A stretch of DNA of 64,000 nucleotides from Rhodothermales bacterium (GTDB lineage: Bacteria; Bacteroidota; Rhodothermia; Rhodothermales; UBA10348), in NCBI GenBank assembly GCA_017643395.1, contig JAEPNP010000001.1, positions 331,806-395,805 of the forward strand, in the 5' to 3' direction. Made by a program: the position numbers and the translations under genes. This document shows positions 45,225 to 54,869 of the stretch, in pieces. Every line of letters starts with the position of its first letter. The stretch's first letter is position 1. The notes under the pieces were generated by a model, which saw only the letters and a program-made list of their open reading frames with translations, did not search any database and had not been told where the DNA came from.

Positions 45225-46397
45225 ATGTCGCGCCTGCTTCCCCATGCCTGCCTGTCCCTCATCCTGAGCGCCTGCGCCGTATCTGAAGCCGATACGCCCC
45301 AGCAAGAAGTCCCGTGGGTGTTGCCTCCTGAGCTGGCTGCCGAAGCCGAGAAGCTCGACGGCATGACCATCGAGGAATACGAACCGGTGTCCACGCTGCG
45401 TGTGCCAGGATTCGGCGTACCAACCGCGCAGTTCCCGTTCGTTGATGTGCATGGGCACTGGTTTCGCGCGCCCGCCTTCACGGAAGGTGCAGTGGATACG
45501 CTGGTGGCACAGTTCGACTCGCTGAATCTGGCGGTGAGCGTCAACCTGAGCGGCGGCACCGGGGATCGCCTCGAACAGGCGATCGCGAATACAGAGGGTC
45601 GACATCCCTCCCGCTTCGTCACGTTTGCCAACGTGCCCTTCGACAGCGTCGGGGCACCCGGATGGACGGAGCGCGCGGTGGCACAACTGGCCCGCGATCT
45701 GGACGCCGGCGCCCGCGGCCTGAAGATCTACAAGAACCTGGGTATGGACGTGCAGGATGTGGACGGCAACCGCGTTGCGGTGGATGATCCCCGTCTCGAC
45801 CCCATCTGGGCACTGTGTGGCGAGCGCGGCGTGCCGGTCCTGATCCACACGGCAGACCCGGCGATGTTCTGGCAGCCCCGAAACAAGCACAACGAGCGAT
45901 GGCTCGAGCTGAAACTTCGGCCACGGCGGTATCGCCCCGCGGATCAGTTCCCGCCGTTTGATACGATCATCGGCGAACAGCACAACCTGTTCCGAAACCA
46001 CCCGAATACCACCTTCATCGCCGCCCACCTCGGATGGTTGGGCAGTGACCTGGACCAGCTCGGCGGCCTGCTGGATGAACTACCGAATGTCTACACCGAG
46101 ATCGGAGCGGTCGTGCAGGAACTCGGTCGGCAGCCACGCCACGCCGCGGCCTGGCTCGAACGCTACAAGGACCGGGTTCTCTTCGGCAAGGACTTCTACA
46201 ACCCGGTGGAATTCCACACCTACTTCCGGGTGCTCGAGACCGATCACGAGTACTTCCCGTACTACCGCAAGTACCACGCATTCTGGCGGCTGTACGGACT
46301 CAACCTCCCTGACGATGTGCTTCGTGCCGTCTACTACGGCAATGCAATGCGCATCATCCCCGGCCTGGATGAGTCGCTGTTTCCCGCGGCAGGCTAG
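45225..46397 (+). CDS. Amidohydrolase-2 family metal-dependent hydrolase (lipoprotein)
   Basis: 390 aa. Signal MSRLLPHACLSLILSAC with lipobox Cys 17. TIM-barrel amidohydrolase of the amidohydro-rel 2 group: VDVHGHWF (HxH), Lys in RGLKIYKNLGM, His in VLIHTADPA, His in FIAAHLGWLG and Asp in LFGKDFYNP. These are decarboxylase or hydrolase type enzymes; the substrate cannot be read. Its TAG stop shares CTAG with the convergent TonB receptor gene. No operon partner is apparent. Confidence 0.88.
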   Translation: MSRLLPHACLSLILSACAVSEADTPQQEVPWVLPPELAAEAEKLDGMTIEEYEPVSTLRVPGFGVPTAQFPFVDVHGHWFRAPAFTEGAVDTLVAQFDSLNLAVSVNLSGGTGDRLEQAIANTEGRHPSRFVTFANVPFDSVGAPGWTERAVAQLARDLDAGARGLKIYKNLGMDVQDVDGNRVAVDDPRLDPIWALCGERGVPVLIHTADPAMFWQPRNKHNERWLELKLRPRRYRPADQFPPFDTIIGEQHNLFRNHPNTTFIAAHLGWLGSDLDQLGGLLDELPNVYTEIGAVVQELGRQPRHAAAWLERYKDRVLFGKDFYNPVEFHTYFRVLETDHEYFPYYRKYHAFWRLYGLNLPDDVLRAVYYGNAMRIIPGLDESLFPAAG

Positions 46398-48655
46398 CGC
46401 AGCTCCAGCTTCATCCCTACCGACGGCACAACCGGCAGCTGGTCCACCCGCCGATAGGTATACAGGTCGAAGTAGAACAGGTTGGACCGGTTGAAGACGT
46501 TCAGGGCACCCGCTCGCAGCGTGCCCACGTATCGCCCGCGTTCGATGCGCCGCTGAATAAACACGTCTGCGCGGCCGTAGGTGGGCTGCCGTGCCGAATT
46601 GCGCTCGGCGTACAGCAGTCGATCCTCTCCCGCTTCCCACGCCACGTCTACATCCGGCGTGAACAGGTACCACTTGTCAAACCCGGCCGATGGGGTGAAC
46701 GGCAGACCGGACCCATATTGCGCCTGTACGGACAAACTGACTTCTCCTTTGGAGACAGTGATGACGCCCTGCGCCAAATGCCGCCGATCGTGGCCTGGGG
46801 GGAAAACGGCGCCCGAGTCGGTGGTGTACTCCACCTTGCCGAGCGAGTAGCTCACCCGTCCGCCGATCTGGCTTTCCCGCACGAACTCCTGGCCGGTGAA
46901 CTCCAGACGGACGTCTGCCCCGTATGCCTGTCCGTCTGCTGACTCGAGCCGCGTATTGAACCGCGGAAACGCACTGAAGATCGGGATGCGCAGGTCTGCA
47001 TAGTCCTTGAAGTACCCCTCGACGGCCAACCGAACGCCGGCCGGCAATGTGCCGGACCAGCCGAGCACTGCGTGCATGGACTGCGGAAGGGACTCGCCAT
47101 CCACCGGCATCCAGGCGGTAAACACATTCCCGAGATCCCGCTGATCATTCAGGCCGATCAGTGCCTGGTGGAACAAGCCCCACGATGCCGACACCTCATG
47201 CCCATCGGCCACGGAGGCCGCGACCCGCAGACGAGGCTCAAACACAGACTGCGACAGATCCGGCACGGAATACCAGCGCAACCCTGGCGTGAGCGTCAGC
47301 AGTCCTGCCCGGGCCTCCACCGAGAGATAGGCCGCAATCTCTTCCAGGGCGGCCGAACCGCGATTCGGTACGTCGTCGAACTGCCCGTCCATGAAGTAGG
47401 CTGTGTCCGTGGCCCGGAACAGGCCTCCCAGGGCGACTTCCCCACCCGAGAGGAAGTAGACCAGATCCGCCTTCAGGTCCAGGCTCTCGATTGAAGACTC
47501 GCGCTCGAGCTGCTCAGCCGGACCGAACTCCTGCGTGCTGGACGATAGTCCGCCCGAAAGCGTGAACTGCGCCGGCATGAAGCCCGGGAAATACTCGTAG
47601 CGCGCACCAAAGACCGTGTTGGTCCAGGCGATGCGGGTCGAGTCCGTGTCTGGCGTCGCCAGGGCATCCCCAAGAAACGTCTTCTCCGTGGCGGCGAGGT
47701 CCCCGCGATCAAACGTGTGCAGACCGGTGATGGAGAGTCGGTGCTGGCGACCAAGCAGCGCGTGAACCTTACCGAATACATCGCCGAACCGGTATGCCAT
47801 GCGCTGGCCGAAGAAGTCCGGGGTCAGCTCCTCCACCAGGGAACGCCGTCCCGACAGCAGAAAAGAAGCCCTTCGGGTCAGCAGGGGCCCCTCCAGTCTC
47901 AAGCCACTAAGAAACGGTGCCAGCGCCGCCGCTCCGGCAAAGTCCTGCTTGTTGCCGTTGCGTGCCGTGACATCCAGCACCGAGGACATGCGCTCGCCGT
48001 AGGCGGCGTGGTAGCCACCGGTGTAAAAGTCAGCGCCGTCTATGACCTCCTCCGGAAAGGCGGAAAACATGGACAGTACGTGCAACGGGTTGTAGACGGG
48101 GATGCCGTCCAGCAGCACCTGGTTCTGGTCCGGCGCCCCTCCCCGCACGTGGAAATGACCACCCCGGTCACCGGGCAGCACAACGCCCGGGACAGTCTGC
48201 AGATACGCGGCGAGGTCCCCGGACACCCCAGGCACCGGAATCCGATCCACATCCGACGGCCGAATGGTCTCCAGGCCCGCTGCGACCGCGGCAATGCCGC
48301 TTTCGACCTCCGCAACCACCAGCGCCTCCTCGAGCTCTCCGGTGGCGGGTTCGAGCGCAATCGAGAGGTCACGGAGCTCGCCGGCCGTTACCGAAATCGT
48401 TTCCTCCCGTGTCTGGTAGCCTACAAAAGAGACGCGCAGGGTGTAGGACCCGATGGGTACCCGGCGAAGCGTGAAAAAGCCGTCGCCGTCTGTGGCCTCC
48501 CCGAGCAATGCGCCGGCACGCTCCAAGACAACTGTGGCCCCTTGCAATGCGGTTTCGGATTCGGCGTCCGTAACGAAACCCCTGACGGTGGCCGTCTGGG
48601 CAGCAGCACCCGTGACACAGCTGAATAGCAGCAGGACAATAAGGAGACGGCGCAT
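46394..48655 (-). CDS. TonB-dependent receptor with carboxypeptidase-regulatory N-domain
   Basis: 753 aa, signal peptide MRRLLIVLLLFSCVTGAAAQ. Residues 22-105 are a CarboxypepD_reg-like domain (GFVTDAESETALQGATVVLERAG ... SYTLRVSFVGYQTRE). The plug follows (VSGDLAAYLQTVPGVVLPGDRGGHFHVRGGAPDQNQVLLDGIPVYNP), then a 22-strand-type barrel ending in LKLELR. It imports a large or scarce nutrient using TonB energy. It lacks a neighbouring SusD, so it is not a Sus-type glycan pair. The 161-nt gap to hisIE (48656-48816) holds nothing I can identify. Confidence 0.93.
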   Translation of the reverse strand: MRRLLIVLLLFSCVTGAAAQTATVRGFVTDAESETALQGATVVLERAGALLGEATDGDGFFTLRRVPIGSYTLRVSFVGYQTREETISVTAGELRDLSIALEPATGELEEALVVAEVESGIAAVAAGLETIRPSDVDRIPVPGVSGDLAAYLQTVPGVVLPGDRGGHFHVRGGAPDQNQVLLDGIPVYNPLHVLSMFSAFPEEVIDGADFYTGGYHAAYGERMSSVLDVTARNGNKQDFAGAAALAPFLSGLRLEGPLLTRRASFLLSGRRSLVEELTPDFFGQRMAYRFGDVFGKVHALLGRQHRLSITGLHTFDRGDLAATEKTFLGDALATPDTDSTRIAWTNTVFGARYEYFPGFMPAQFTLSGGLSSSTQEFGPAEQLERESSIESLDLKADLVYFLSGGEVALGGLFRATDTAYFMDGQFDDVPNRGSAALEEIAAYLSVEARAGLLTLTPGLRWYSVPDLSQSVFEPRLRVAASVADGHEVSASWGLFHQALIGLNDQRDLGNVFTAWMPVDGESLPQSMHAVLGWSGTLPAGVRLAVEGYFKDYADLRIPIFSAFPRFNTRLESADGQAYGADVRLEFTGQEFVRESQIGGRVSYSLGKVEYTTDSGAVFPPGHDRRHLAQGVITVSKGEVSLSVQAQYGSGLPFTPSAGFDKWYLFTPDVDVAWEAGEDRLLYAERNSARQPTYGRADVFIQRRIERGRYVGTLRAGALNVFNRSNLFYFDLYTYRRVDQLPVVPSVGMKLELR

Positions 48656-48816
48656 GGGTCGGTCGGCAAATGGCCCGGCAATCTAGACGGTGTTCGCCAA
48701 TGCCGTTGGTGCACGCATCCGCGAGCGGTTCCATGCGCCCGGTGACCCGCCGTTCAGGCGGCCGACTCGGAGGCGTCACCCGGTTCCGGAGACCTCCGAT
48801 ACTGAGCGGGACCGCT

Positions 48817-49416
48817 TCAGCCCGCGTGACGCTGCCGGAGTCGCTCCCCGATGTCGTCAAGCGTCAATCCGCGGCTCTTGAGCAGCACCAGCAGGTGATA
48901 GACCAGATCCGATGCCTCGTTGACCAGGTCATCGTCCGATTCGGACAGCGCGGCAATCACCGTCTCCACAGCCTCCTCCCCGACTTTCTGTCCGGGCCCT
49001 GCAGGACCCTTGTCCAGCAACCGCCGGGTGTAGGAAGCGCCGGCCTCTGCCTGCGCGCGATCGTCGATGACCGCCGAAAGGGTGCGCAAGAACCCCGCGC
49101 CTTCCCGCGCGTCCGGCTCGCCCCAGCAGGTGCTCGCGCCGGTGTGGCACGTGGGGCCCTCGGGGCGCGCGCGAATCAGGAGTGCATCGCCATCACAATC
49201 AGCCCGCGCGTCCACGAAATGCAGGACGTTTCCGCTGCTCTCACCCTTTTGCCAGAGGCGCCCCCTGGAACGGCTGAAGAAGGTGACCAGGCCGGTCGAG
49301 CGTGTAGCGGACAGCGCGTCCTGATTCATATAGCCGAGCATGAGCACATCGCCCGTGCGCACGTCCTGGACTACGGCCGGCACCAGCCCGTCCATCTTGT
49401 CAAAATCAACCTGCAT
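48817..49416 (-). CDS. hisI: Bifunctional phosphoribosyl-AMP cyclohydrolase / phosphoribosyl-ATP pyrophosphatase
   Basis: 199 aa from ATG 49416, overlapping the hisF 3' end by 11 nt (hisF stops at 49406). HisI domain: [58 protein letters not shown] with zinc cysteines. HisE domain after about residue 110: [13 protein letters not shown] and [16 protein letters not shown]. The fused HisIE catalyses steps 2 and 3 of histidine synthesis. The earlier in-frame codons inside hisF are rejected as start. Confidence 0.95.
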   Translation of the reverse strand: MQVDFDKMDGLVPAVVQDVRTGDVLMLGYMNQDALSATRSTGLVTFFSRSRGRLWQKGESSGNVLHFVDARADCDGDALLIRARPEGPTCHTGASTCWGEPDAREGAGFLRTLSAVIDDRAQAEAGASYTRRLLDKGPAGPGQKVGEEAVETVIAALSESDDDLVNEASDLVYHLLVLLKSRGLTLDDIGERLRQRHAG

Positions 49417-50182
49417 CGAACGCCATGGGTAAACGGACCGAAACACCCTGCTCGTGCAGCCAGGCTTTCAGGTCCGGAACGGGAATCTCGCCAAAGTGAA
49501 ATATGGAGGCGGCAAGCGCAGCATCCGCCTTGCCCTGCCGAAACACATCCACAAAGTGTTCTCGGGCTCCGGCACCACCGGACGCGATGACGGGCACGTT
49601 GACGGACTGCGAAACGCGGCGTGTGATGTCGAGCGCAAATCCGGCCTTCGTCCCATCGTGATCCATGGAGGTGAGCAGGATCTCCCCCGCTCCCCGATCG
49701 ACACTCTCCCTGACCCAGGGCTCCGTTTCAAGGTCCGTCGGCGTGCGCCCTCCGTGCGTGTGCACCACGGACCTGCCGTCAGTATCCCGGCAATCGACGG
49801 CCAGTACCACGCATTGCGATCCGAACTCTTTGGCCAATTCGCTCACCAGCTCCGGCCGCCGCACCGCGGCCGAGTTGACCGAAACCTTGTCGGCTCCGGC
49901 CCCCAGCAGACGATCCACATCTGCCGCCGAGCTGATGCCACCACCAACGGTGAAAGGGATGTTGATGGCGGCCGCGATATCGGCCACGAGGTCGGCAAAC
50001 GTGCGACGACCTTCCACCGTGGCCGTGATATCCAGGAAAACCAGCTCGTCCGCGCCGTGATCGGTGTAGCGGACCGCCAGCTCGACAGGGTCTCCGGCGT
50101 CCCGAAGGCTGACAAAGTTTATCCCTTTGACAGTACGCCCGTCGCGGATGTCCAGGCAGGGTATGATGCGCTTGGTGAGCAT
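49406..50182 (-). CDS. hisF: Imidazole glycerol phosphate synthase cyclase subunit
   Basis: 258 aa. Eight-fold barrel: [15 protein letters not shown] with catalytic Asp 11 and AVDCRDTDG with the second catalytic Asp near residue 130; phosphate loops FTVGGGISS and VIASGGAGA. It takes ammonia from HisH to make imidazole glycerol phosphate and AICAR. hisH lies in a different cluster (17374). hisF and hisIE form a pair translated by overlap; hisA, normally just before hisF, is missing. Confidence 0.96.
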   Translation of the reverse strand: MLTKRIIPCLDIRDGRTVKGINFVSLRDAGDPVELAVRYTDHGADELVFLDITATVEGRRTFADLVADIAAAINIPFTVGGGISSAADVDRLLGAGADKVSVNSAAVRRPELVSELAKEFGSQCVVLAVDCRDTDGRSVVHTHGGRTPTDLETEPWVRESVDRGAGEILLTSMDHDGTKAGFALDITRRVSQSVNVPVIASGGAGAREHFVDVFRQGKADAALAASIFHFGEIPVPDLKAWLHEQGVSVRLPMAFDAG

Positions 50183-50244
50183 GGCGCGCGATTACCGGAC
50201 CCGCTCATGCGCGTTCCCTGTCTCCGGTCAAGAAGGCGAAAAGC

Positions 50245-50724
50245 CTACTGGGAGGCTTCGTGCACCTTGATGATCTCGACAAACGGCACGGCGAGCTCAT
50301 TCGGGACCGGAATGGTCAAGTGGTACTGGGTGATGAGCCACCCATCGTCCTGTCTGACCAAGACCCCGGTACCTCGAGTCAGTCCGAGACGGTCGTTGGT
50401 CAACAGCTCATCGAACCAGGCCACCTCACCAGACGGGGAGAAGTCGATGTTGCGTTCCAGCATGTGGTAGGTCCATGCCGTGCCCTCAGCAAAACGACCC
50501 CTGGTGTAGTCCTTGAAGATCTCCAGCGGCCACCGTTCCGAGGCATCGGTGCCGAAGAAGACGGCGTTCTCGGCATACAGGGAGAAATAGCCTTCGAAGT
50601 CCCCTTCGGACGCTTTTAGATGCAACTGATCCAGCACGGAGGAGACATCCGACTCGGCATCCTGAGCGACGGCAAGTCCGGGAAGAAGTACGAGGGCCAG
50701 TACCGGTATGAGGGAAGTGCGCAT
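50245..50724 (-). CDS. Secreted SnoaL/DUF4440-like protein
   Basis: 159 aa with signal peptide MRTSLIPVLALVLLPGLAVAQ. NTF2-like cone: helix VSSVLDQLHLKASEGDFEGYFSLYAENAVFFGTDASERW, IFKDYTRGRFAEGTAWTYHMLERN, then strands EVAWFDELLT, TRGTGVLVRQDDGWLITQYHLTIPVPNE. This order matches the DUF4440/SnoaL-like calcium/calmodulin-kinase association-type fold found as single exported domains. No enzyme activity can be assigned. It lies 62 nt upstream of hisF on the same strand and diverges from the FdhF gene across 40 nt. Confidence 0.82.
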   Translation of the reverse strand: MRTSLIPVLALVLLPGLAVAQDAESDVSSVLDQLHLKASEGDFEGYFSLYAENAVFFGTDASERWPLEIFKDYTRGRFAEGTAWTYHMLERNIDFSPSGEVAWFDELLTNDRLGLTRGTGVLVRQDDGWLITQYHLTIPVPNELAVPFVEIIKVHEASQ

Positions 50725-50764
50725 GGCAGCGTCAGGGTTGGGTTCTCGGTCCGTATGTTAATGC

Positions 50765-52963
50765 ATGGCAGGAGCACGAGCAGGGGGCGGCTGGGCCGCG
50801 ATCGGTTATTCCTGGCGCAAGGCTCGGGAGGCGGGTGGAATCCTCCCTCTCTGGCGGGCGATGCGCTCGCGCAATGCCTGCAAGACCTGCGCCGTGGGCA
50901 TGGGAGGCCAAAAGGGCGGCATGGTCAACGAGGTCGGCAGCTTCCCTGAGCTCTGCAAGAAGAGCCTTCAGGCCATGGCTGCCGACATGCAGCCCGGCAT
51001 TCCGGGCGATTTCTGGCACCGCTACCCCATCGCCCGGATGCGCCAGCTGACGCCTCGTGAACTCGAAAGCGCTGGCCGGCTGACCCGGCCTGTCCTGTAT
51101 CGACGAGAGACGGGACGGTATGAGCCCGTCAGCTGGGACGAGGCTCTGGGACTTGTTGCCTCTACGCTGCGGGCCACCCCGGCGGACGAGACCTTCTGGT
51201 ATTTCAGCGGACGCAGCAGCAATGAGGCCGGCTTCCTCCTGCAGCTGTTCGCGCGGCTGTACGGCACGAACAATGTCAACAACTGCTCCTACTACTGCCA
51301 CCAGGCCAGCGGGGCGGGGTTGACGAGTTCGGTCGGCACGGGCACGGCCACGGTGGTGCTGGAGGATCTGGACAAGACGGATCTCGTGATCCTGGTCGGT
51401 GCCAACCCGGCCAGCAACCATCCCCGGTTGATCGAGAGTCTGCGGCGTGTGCGGGCGCGGGGCGGGGATGTCGTAGTCGTGAACCCGCTGCGCGAGCCGG
51501 GACTGGAACGCTTCAAGGTGCCCAGCCATCCGTGGAGTCTGCTCTTCGGTTCCGAGATTGCGAGCTGGTTTGTGCAGCCGGATATCGGCGGAGACCTAGC
51601 GCTGCTTACGGCGATCTCCAAACGCGTGGTCGAGCTCGACGCTCACGACGCCGGTTTTCTGGCCATGCACTGCAACGGCTGGCAGGAGTACGCCGACTCA
51701 CTAGAGGCACACGCATGGGAGGACCTGATCGCCTGCTCAGGCGTGGCGATGGCGGATATCGATCGCATCGCCCGCCGGTATGCAGACTCGGACAGCACCA
51801 TTTTCTCCTGGGCGATGGGCATTACCCATCACGCGCACGGCGTGAAGAACGTGCAGGCGCTGGCGAACCTGGCCCTGCTGCGCGGCATGGTAGGCAAGCC
51901 GGGCGCGGGGCTGATGCCCATTCGCGGCCACTCCAACGTGCAGGGCATGGGTTCGGTGGGTGTCACACCGACGCTGAAGAAGGCCGTGTTCGATGCGCTG
52001 GAGGATCGCCTGGACGTGCAGCTGCCGACCAGTCCGGGCCTGGACACGATGGCCTGTATGGAGGCTTCCGACGCAGGACACATGCGGCTCGGCGTGTGCC
52101 TGGGAGGCAACCTGTACGGCTCGAATCCGGACGCAGACTTCGCGGCCTCTGCGCTACGCAACCTCGACCTGACGGTGTATCTCAGCACCACCCTCAATAC
52201 GGGGCACGCCTGGGGCACCGGCGCGCAGTCCCTGATCCTGCCGGTCCTGGCCCGGGATGAGGAGCCGGAGCCGACGACCCAGGAGTCCATGTTCAATTAT
52301 GTGCGCATGAGCGATGGGGGGCCTGCCCGACTGGAGGGCCCCAGGTCTGAGGTGCAGGTGATCGCCGAGCTGGCTCGGCGTGTTTTGGGCGTTCAGGGGC
52401 CGGTCGACTTTGAGTCGCTCGAGCACACCCGGTCCATCCGCCAGGTCATCGGAGCCGTCATCCCGGGCTGGGAGGCCATGTCCGCCATGGACACAACCCG
52501 GGAGGAATTTCAGATCGGCGGTCGCACGCTGCACCAGCCGCGCTTCCCGACCGAAGACGGACGTGCGCGACTGTTTGCGCACGCAGTGCCCGACTCGAGG
52601 TCACTTGAGCCCGGAGAAACGAGGCTGATGACGGTCCGCAGTGAGGGGCAATTCAACACGGTGGTCTACGAGGAGGAGGACCTCTACCGCGGCGTATCGT
52701 CCCGCGACGTGATCCTGATGCACCCGCGAGACATGGATGCCGCAGGCGTCAAGGCTGGGGATCGTGTTGCCGTACACGGTCCGGCAGGCAGCCTCTATCC
52801 CGTGCGCGTCACCCGATTCGAACGGCTGAAGCCGGGCAATTCTGCCATGTATTTCCCCGAGGCCAACAAGCTTGTCAGTCGGACCGTGGACCCCACCAGC
52901 CGTACCCCGGCGTTCAAGGGCGCAATCGTTCGGGTTGAGGCGATGGATCAGCCTTCGGCCTGA
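50765..52963 (+). CDS. Molybdopterin oxidoreductase, FdhF/YdeP family
   Basis: 732 aa. N-terminal CKTCAVGMGG and the segment RTFWYFSGRSSNEAGFLLQLFARLYGTNNVNNCSYYCHQASG are characteristic of the FdhF/YdeP group of molybdenum bis-MGD enzymes. The C-terminal half has the cofactor-binding domain (HPRDMDAAGVKAGDRVAVHGPAG, FPEANKLVSRTVDPTSRTPAFKG). Only two cysteines are visible at the N-terminal cluster site, fewer than the four of a classical [4Fe-4S] site. No small or membrane electron-transfer subunit is nearby, no Sec codon is needed, and no Tat signal is present. E. coli YdeP is linked to acid resistance with unknown substrate. Confidence 0.9.
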   Translation: MAGARAGGGWAAIGYSWRKAREAGGILPLWRAMRSRNACKTCAVGMGGQKGGMVNEVGSFPELCKKSLQAMAADMQPGIPGDFWHRYPIARMRQLTPRELESAGRLTRPVLYRRETGRYEPVSWDEALGLVASTLRATPADETFWYFSGRSSNEAGFLLQLFARLYGTNNVNNCSYYCHQASGAGLTSSVGTGTATVVLEDLDKTDLVILVGANPASNHPRLIESLRRVRARGGDVVVVNPLREPGLERFKVPSHPWSLLFGSEIASWFVQPDIGGDLALLTAISKRVVELDAHDAGFLAMHCNGWQEYADSLEAHAWEDLIACSGVAMADIDRIARRYADSDSTIFSWAMGITHHAHGVKNVQALANLALLRGMVGKPGAGLMPIRGHSNVQGMGSVGVTPTLKKAVFDALEDRLDVQLPTSPGLDTMACMEASDAGHMRLGVCLGGNLYGSNPDADFAASALRNLDLTVYLSTTLNTGHAWGTGAQSLILPVLARDEEPEPTTQESMFNYVRMSDGGPARLEGPRSEVQVIAELARRVLGVQGPVDFESLEHTRSIRQVIGAVIPGWEAMSAMDTTREEFQIGGRTLHQPRFPTEDGRARLFAHAVPDSRSLEPGETRLMTVRSEGQFNTVVYEEEDLYRGVSSRDVILMHPRDMDAAGVKAGDRVAVHGPAGSLYPVRVTRFERLKPGNSAMYFPEANKLVSRTVDPTSRTPAFKGAIVRVEAMDQPSA

Positions 52964-54207
52964 GTTTCGTGGGCGCGGCCCAGCCTGAGCCCGACCAGCG
53001 CCCAGACGGCTGCAACCGGCGCTGCGACCAGCGCAATCGCCCCGATCGACAAACCGAGTGCACCGAGACCGTAGTAGACCCAGCCGCTGACCGTATCGCC
53101 GCCGCGATACACGGCGGCGTCCAGGAATGATTTGGTCTGATACTTCTCTTCCCGGGGCAATACCGTGAACAACACTTCCCGCGCCGGTTTGGCGAGTCCA
53201 TAACGACCGGCCCGGTAGGCTACCTGGAGAACGACCAGCACTGCGAGCAGCGGATAAACACCCAGCGTCAGGAAACCAAGGGCCGTCACGGCGGGCAGCA
53301 GGAGAAGCGCGGTGCCCAACCCAATCCACCGAATGATGCGCGCGGTGACGTAGAGTTGAAGCAGCAGAGTGATAATGTTGGTCGCCAGGTCAATGCGGGC
53401 ATAGAATGCGGTCCGGGCGGCGCGGTCCTCCGGAAACGCATTGCCGATAAGTTCGGCCTGCTGGAAGTAGAGCACGGTCGAAGCGAACGTCATCAGCAGG
53501 ATAAAGGCCATGATGCCCTGCAGGTACTTCGAGCCGGCAACACGCTTCATGCCACTGAGAGCGGATCCGGTCAGAGGCTGATCCCGTACCGCGTCCGGCT
53601 CCCCGGCCACCCCGGCGCGATTGAGTACGTGCACGCACCAGCTTGCGATTTCCAGCGGTACGCAGGCCACCAGCAGCAGGGTGAATGGCGGAAGCGGCTC
53701 GGCCAGGAAGGATGAAATGGACGAGCCCGCCAGAGCGCCCAGTGACGCGCCGGTTGCGATGAAGGCAAACAGCCGTTTGCCCTGCTCACTCGTGAACAGG
53801 TCCGCAAAGAATCCCCAGTAAACCGTCACCGCAAAGAGCGCGAAGACGGCCGCCCACACGTAAAACACGCGGTCGATCCATGGCCGAGCGGACTCGGGAA
53901 GAATCATCAGGACCGCGTAGAACAGGAGCAGGTTCGCCAGGAAGAAGCGATTCGTGAGCGGGATGAATCGTCCCCTTGCATACCGCGTGGTCAGCCAGGA
54001 GTACGCGGCGACGGCAGCCAGCATGACCACAAAGACGACCGTCCAGATGATCTGCAGGTTGCCCAGATCGGCCGAGGAGATCTCGTCTCGCACCGGCCGC
54101 AGAATGTAGTAGCAGGTGAAGATGCAGAATCCATAGACCGTGGCCCAGAGAAGGCGGGAGATCTCCTCATCCCGTACGGGCACCAGGCGTTGGAGCAGCC
54201 CTTTCAT
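52948..54207 (-). CDS. ADP/ATP-antiporter-like MFS membrane protein
   Basis: 419 aa with about 11-12 membrane segments. The opening (VRDEEISRLLWATVYGFCIFTCYYILRPVRDEISS) and the cytoplasmic FADLFTSEQGKRLFAFIATGASLGALAGSS segment resemble the TLC/NTP:NDP exchange protein family, which in rickettsiae and chlamydiae imports ATP. Related proteins in free-living bacteria are common and their substrate is unknown. It overlaps the converging FdhF gene by 16 nt and the upstream thioredoxin-like gene by ATGA, so it is coupled to that gene. Confidence 0.8.
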   Translation of the reverse strand: MKGLLQRLVPVRDEEISRLLWATVYGFCIFTCYYILRPVRDEISSADLGNLQIIWTVVFVVMLAAVAAYSWLTTRYARGRFIPLTNRFFLANLLLFYAVLMILPESARPWIDRVFYVWAAVFALFAVTVYWGFFADLFTSEQGKRLFAFIATGASLGALAGSSISSFLAEPLPPFTLLLVACVPLEIASWCVHVLNRAGVAGEPDAVRDQPLTGSALSGMKRVAGSKYLQGIMAFILLMTFASTVLYFQQAELIGNAFPEDRAARTAFYARIDLATNIITLLLQLYVTARIIRWIGLGTALLLLPAVTALGFLTLGVYPLLAVLVVLQVAYRAGRYGLAKPAREVLFTVLPREEKYQTKSFLDAAVYRGGDTVSGWVYYGLGALGLSIGAIALVAAPVAAVWALVGLRLGRAHETQAEG

Positions 54208-54785
54208 TGGCCGGCCGCAGCAGCTTCCATGAGCTCGACCACCTCGTGCATGGTGGTCCGACCCAGATCCTGGTCATACCAGTCAAACTTGGCCTGCAGG
54301 AATTCGCCGGAGCTCATCGAGTCCCGATGGGCGATGGCCCATTCCTGCAGAGGCGCCGGCCGTTCGATAAAGACGCCTGCCAACTCGTATTCCGCATCCA
54401 GAAGCACCACCGTCGGGGTGGCGGGCCTGCCGTCGGGGGTTCGATGGGCCTCCATGAGTTCGCGTCCGACATCGGAGCCTACAATGCGCATCGTCAGCCC
54501 ATCCCCAGCGTCGACCAGAGCTGCGAGATAGGGAATCGTATTGGCGGAATCGCTGCAACCGTCCACAGCGATGGCGAGCAGATGCCACGTACCTGCGACT
54601 GCCTGCAGACGGGTCCGGATGGAATCGGGTACGACAGCCTTCTCGGTATTGTCGTGCCACATGGCCTTGCGGCGATCCGCCTGCTCCAGAAACGCCTCGT
54701 AGGTCTGGCCGGACTCGTACAGTTCGCGCAGGGCCTCGTCTGCAAGAGGCGCCAACAGCAGCGAGAACAGGAGAATTCGCTTCAT
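54204..54785 (-). CDS. Thioredoxin-fold protein (thioredoxin_9-like)
   Basis: 193 aa from ATG 54785 (MKRILLFSLLLAPLADEALRELYESGQTY). A weak signal-like start is followed by the family motif VDGCSDSANTIPYLAALVD, matching the C-x-D-S form of thioredoxin_9 proteins, then PATPTVVLLDAEYELAGVFIERP with the cis-proline loop. A classical CxxC is absent: one cysteine only. It could act in thiol transfer or be non-redox. It is coupled (ATGA) to the antiporter-like gene. Confidence 0.75.
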   Translation of the reverse strand: MKRILLFSLLLAPLADEALRELYESGQTYEAFLEQADRRKAMWHDNTEKAVVPDSIRTRLQAVAGTWHLLAIAVDGCSDSANTIPYLAALVDAGDGLTMRIVGSDVGRELMEAHRTPDGRPATPTVVLLDAEYELAGVFIERPAPLQEWAIAHRDSMSSGEFLQAKFDWYDQDLGRTTMHEVVELMEAAAAGQ

Positions 54786-54869
54786 ATCGGTCGGGGGCAA
54801 CTGCGACATTATAGCCCACTGTCGATGGGGCGGCACCCCATTCCGCCTTCCTCCCAAATCCGCACACAA

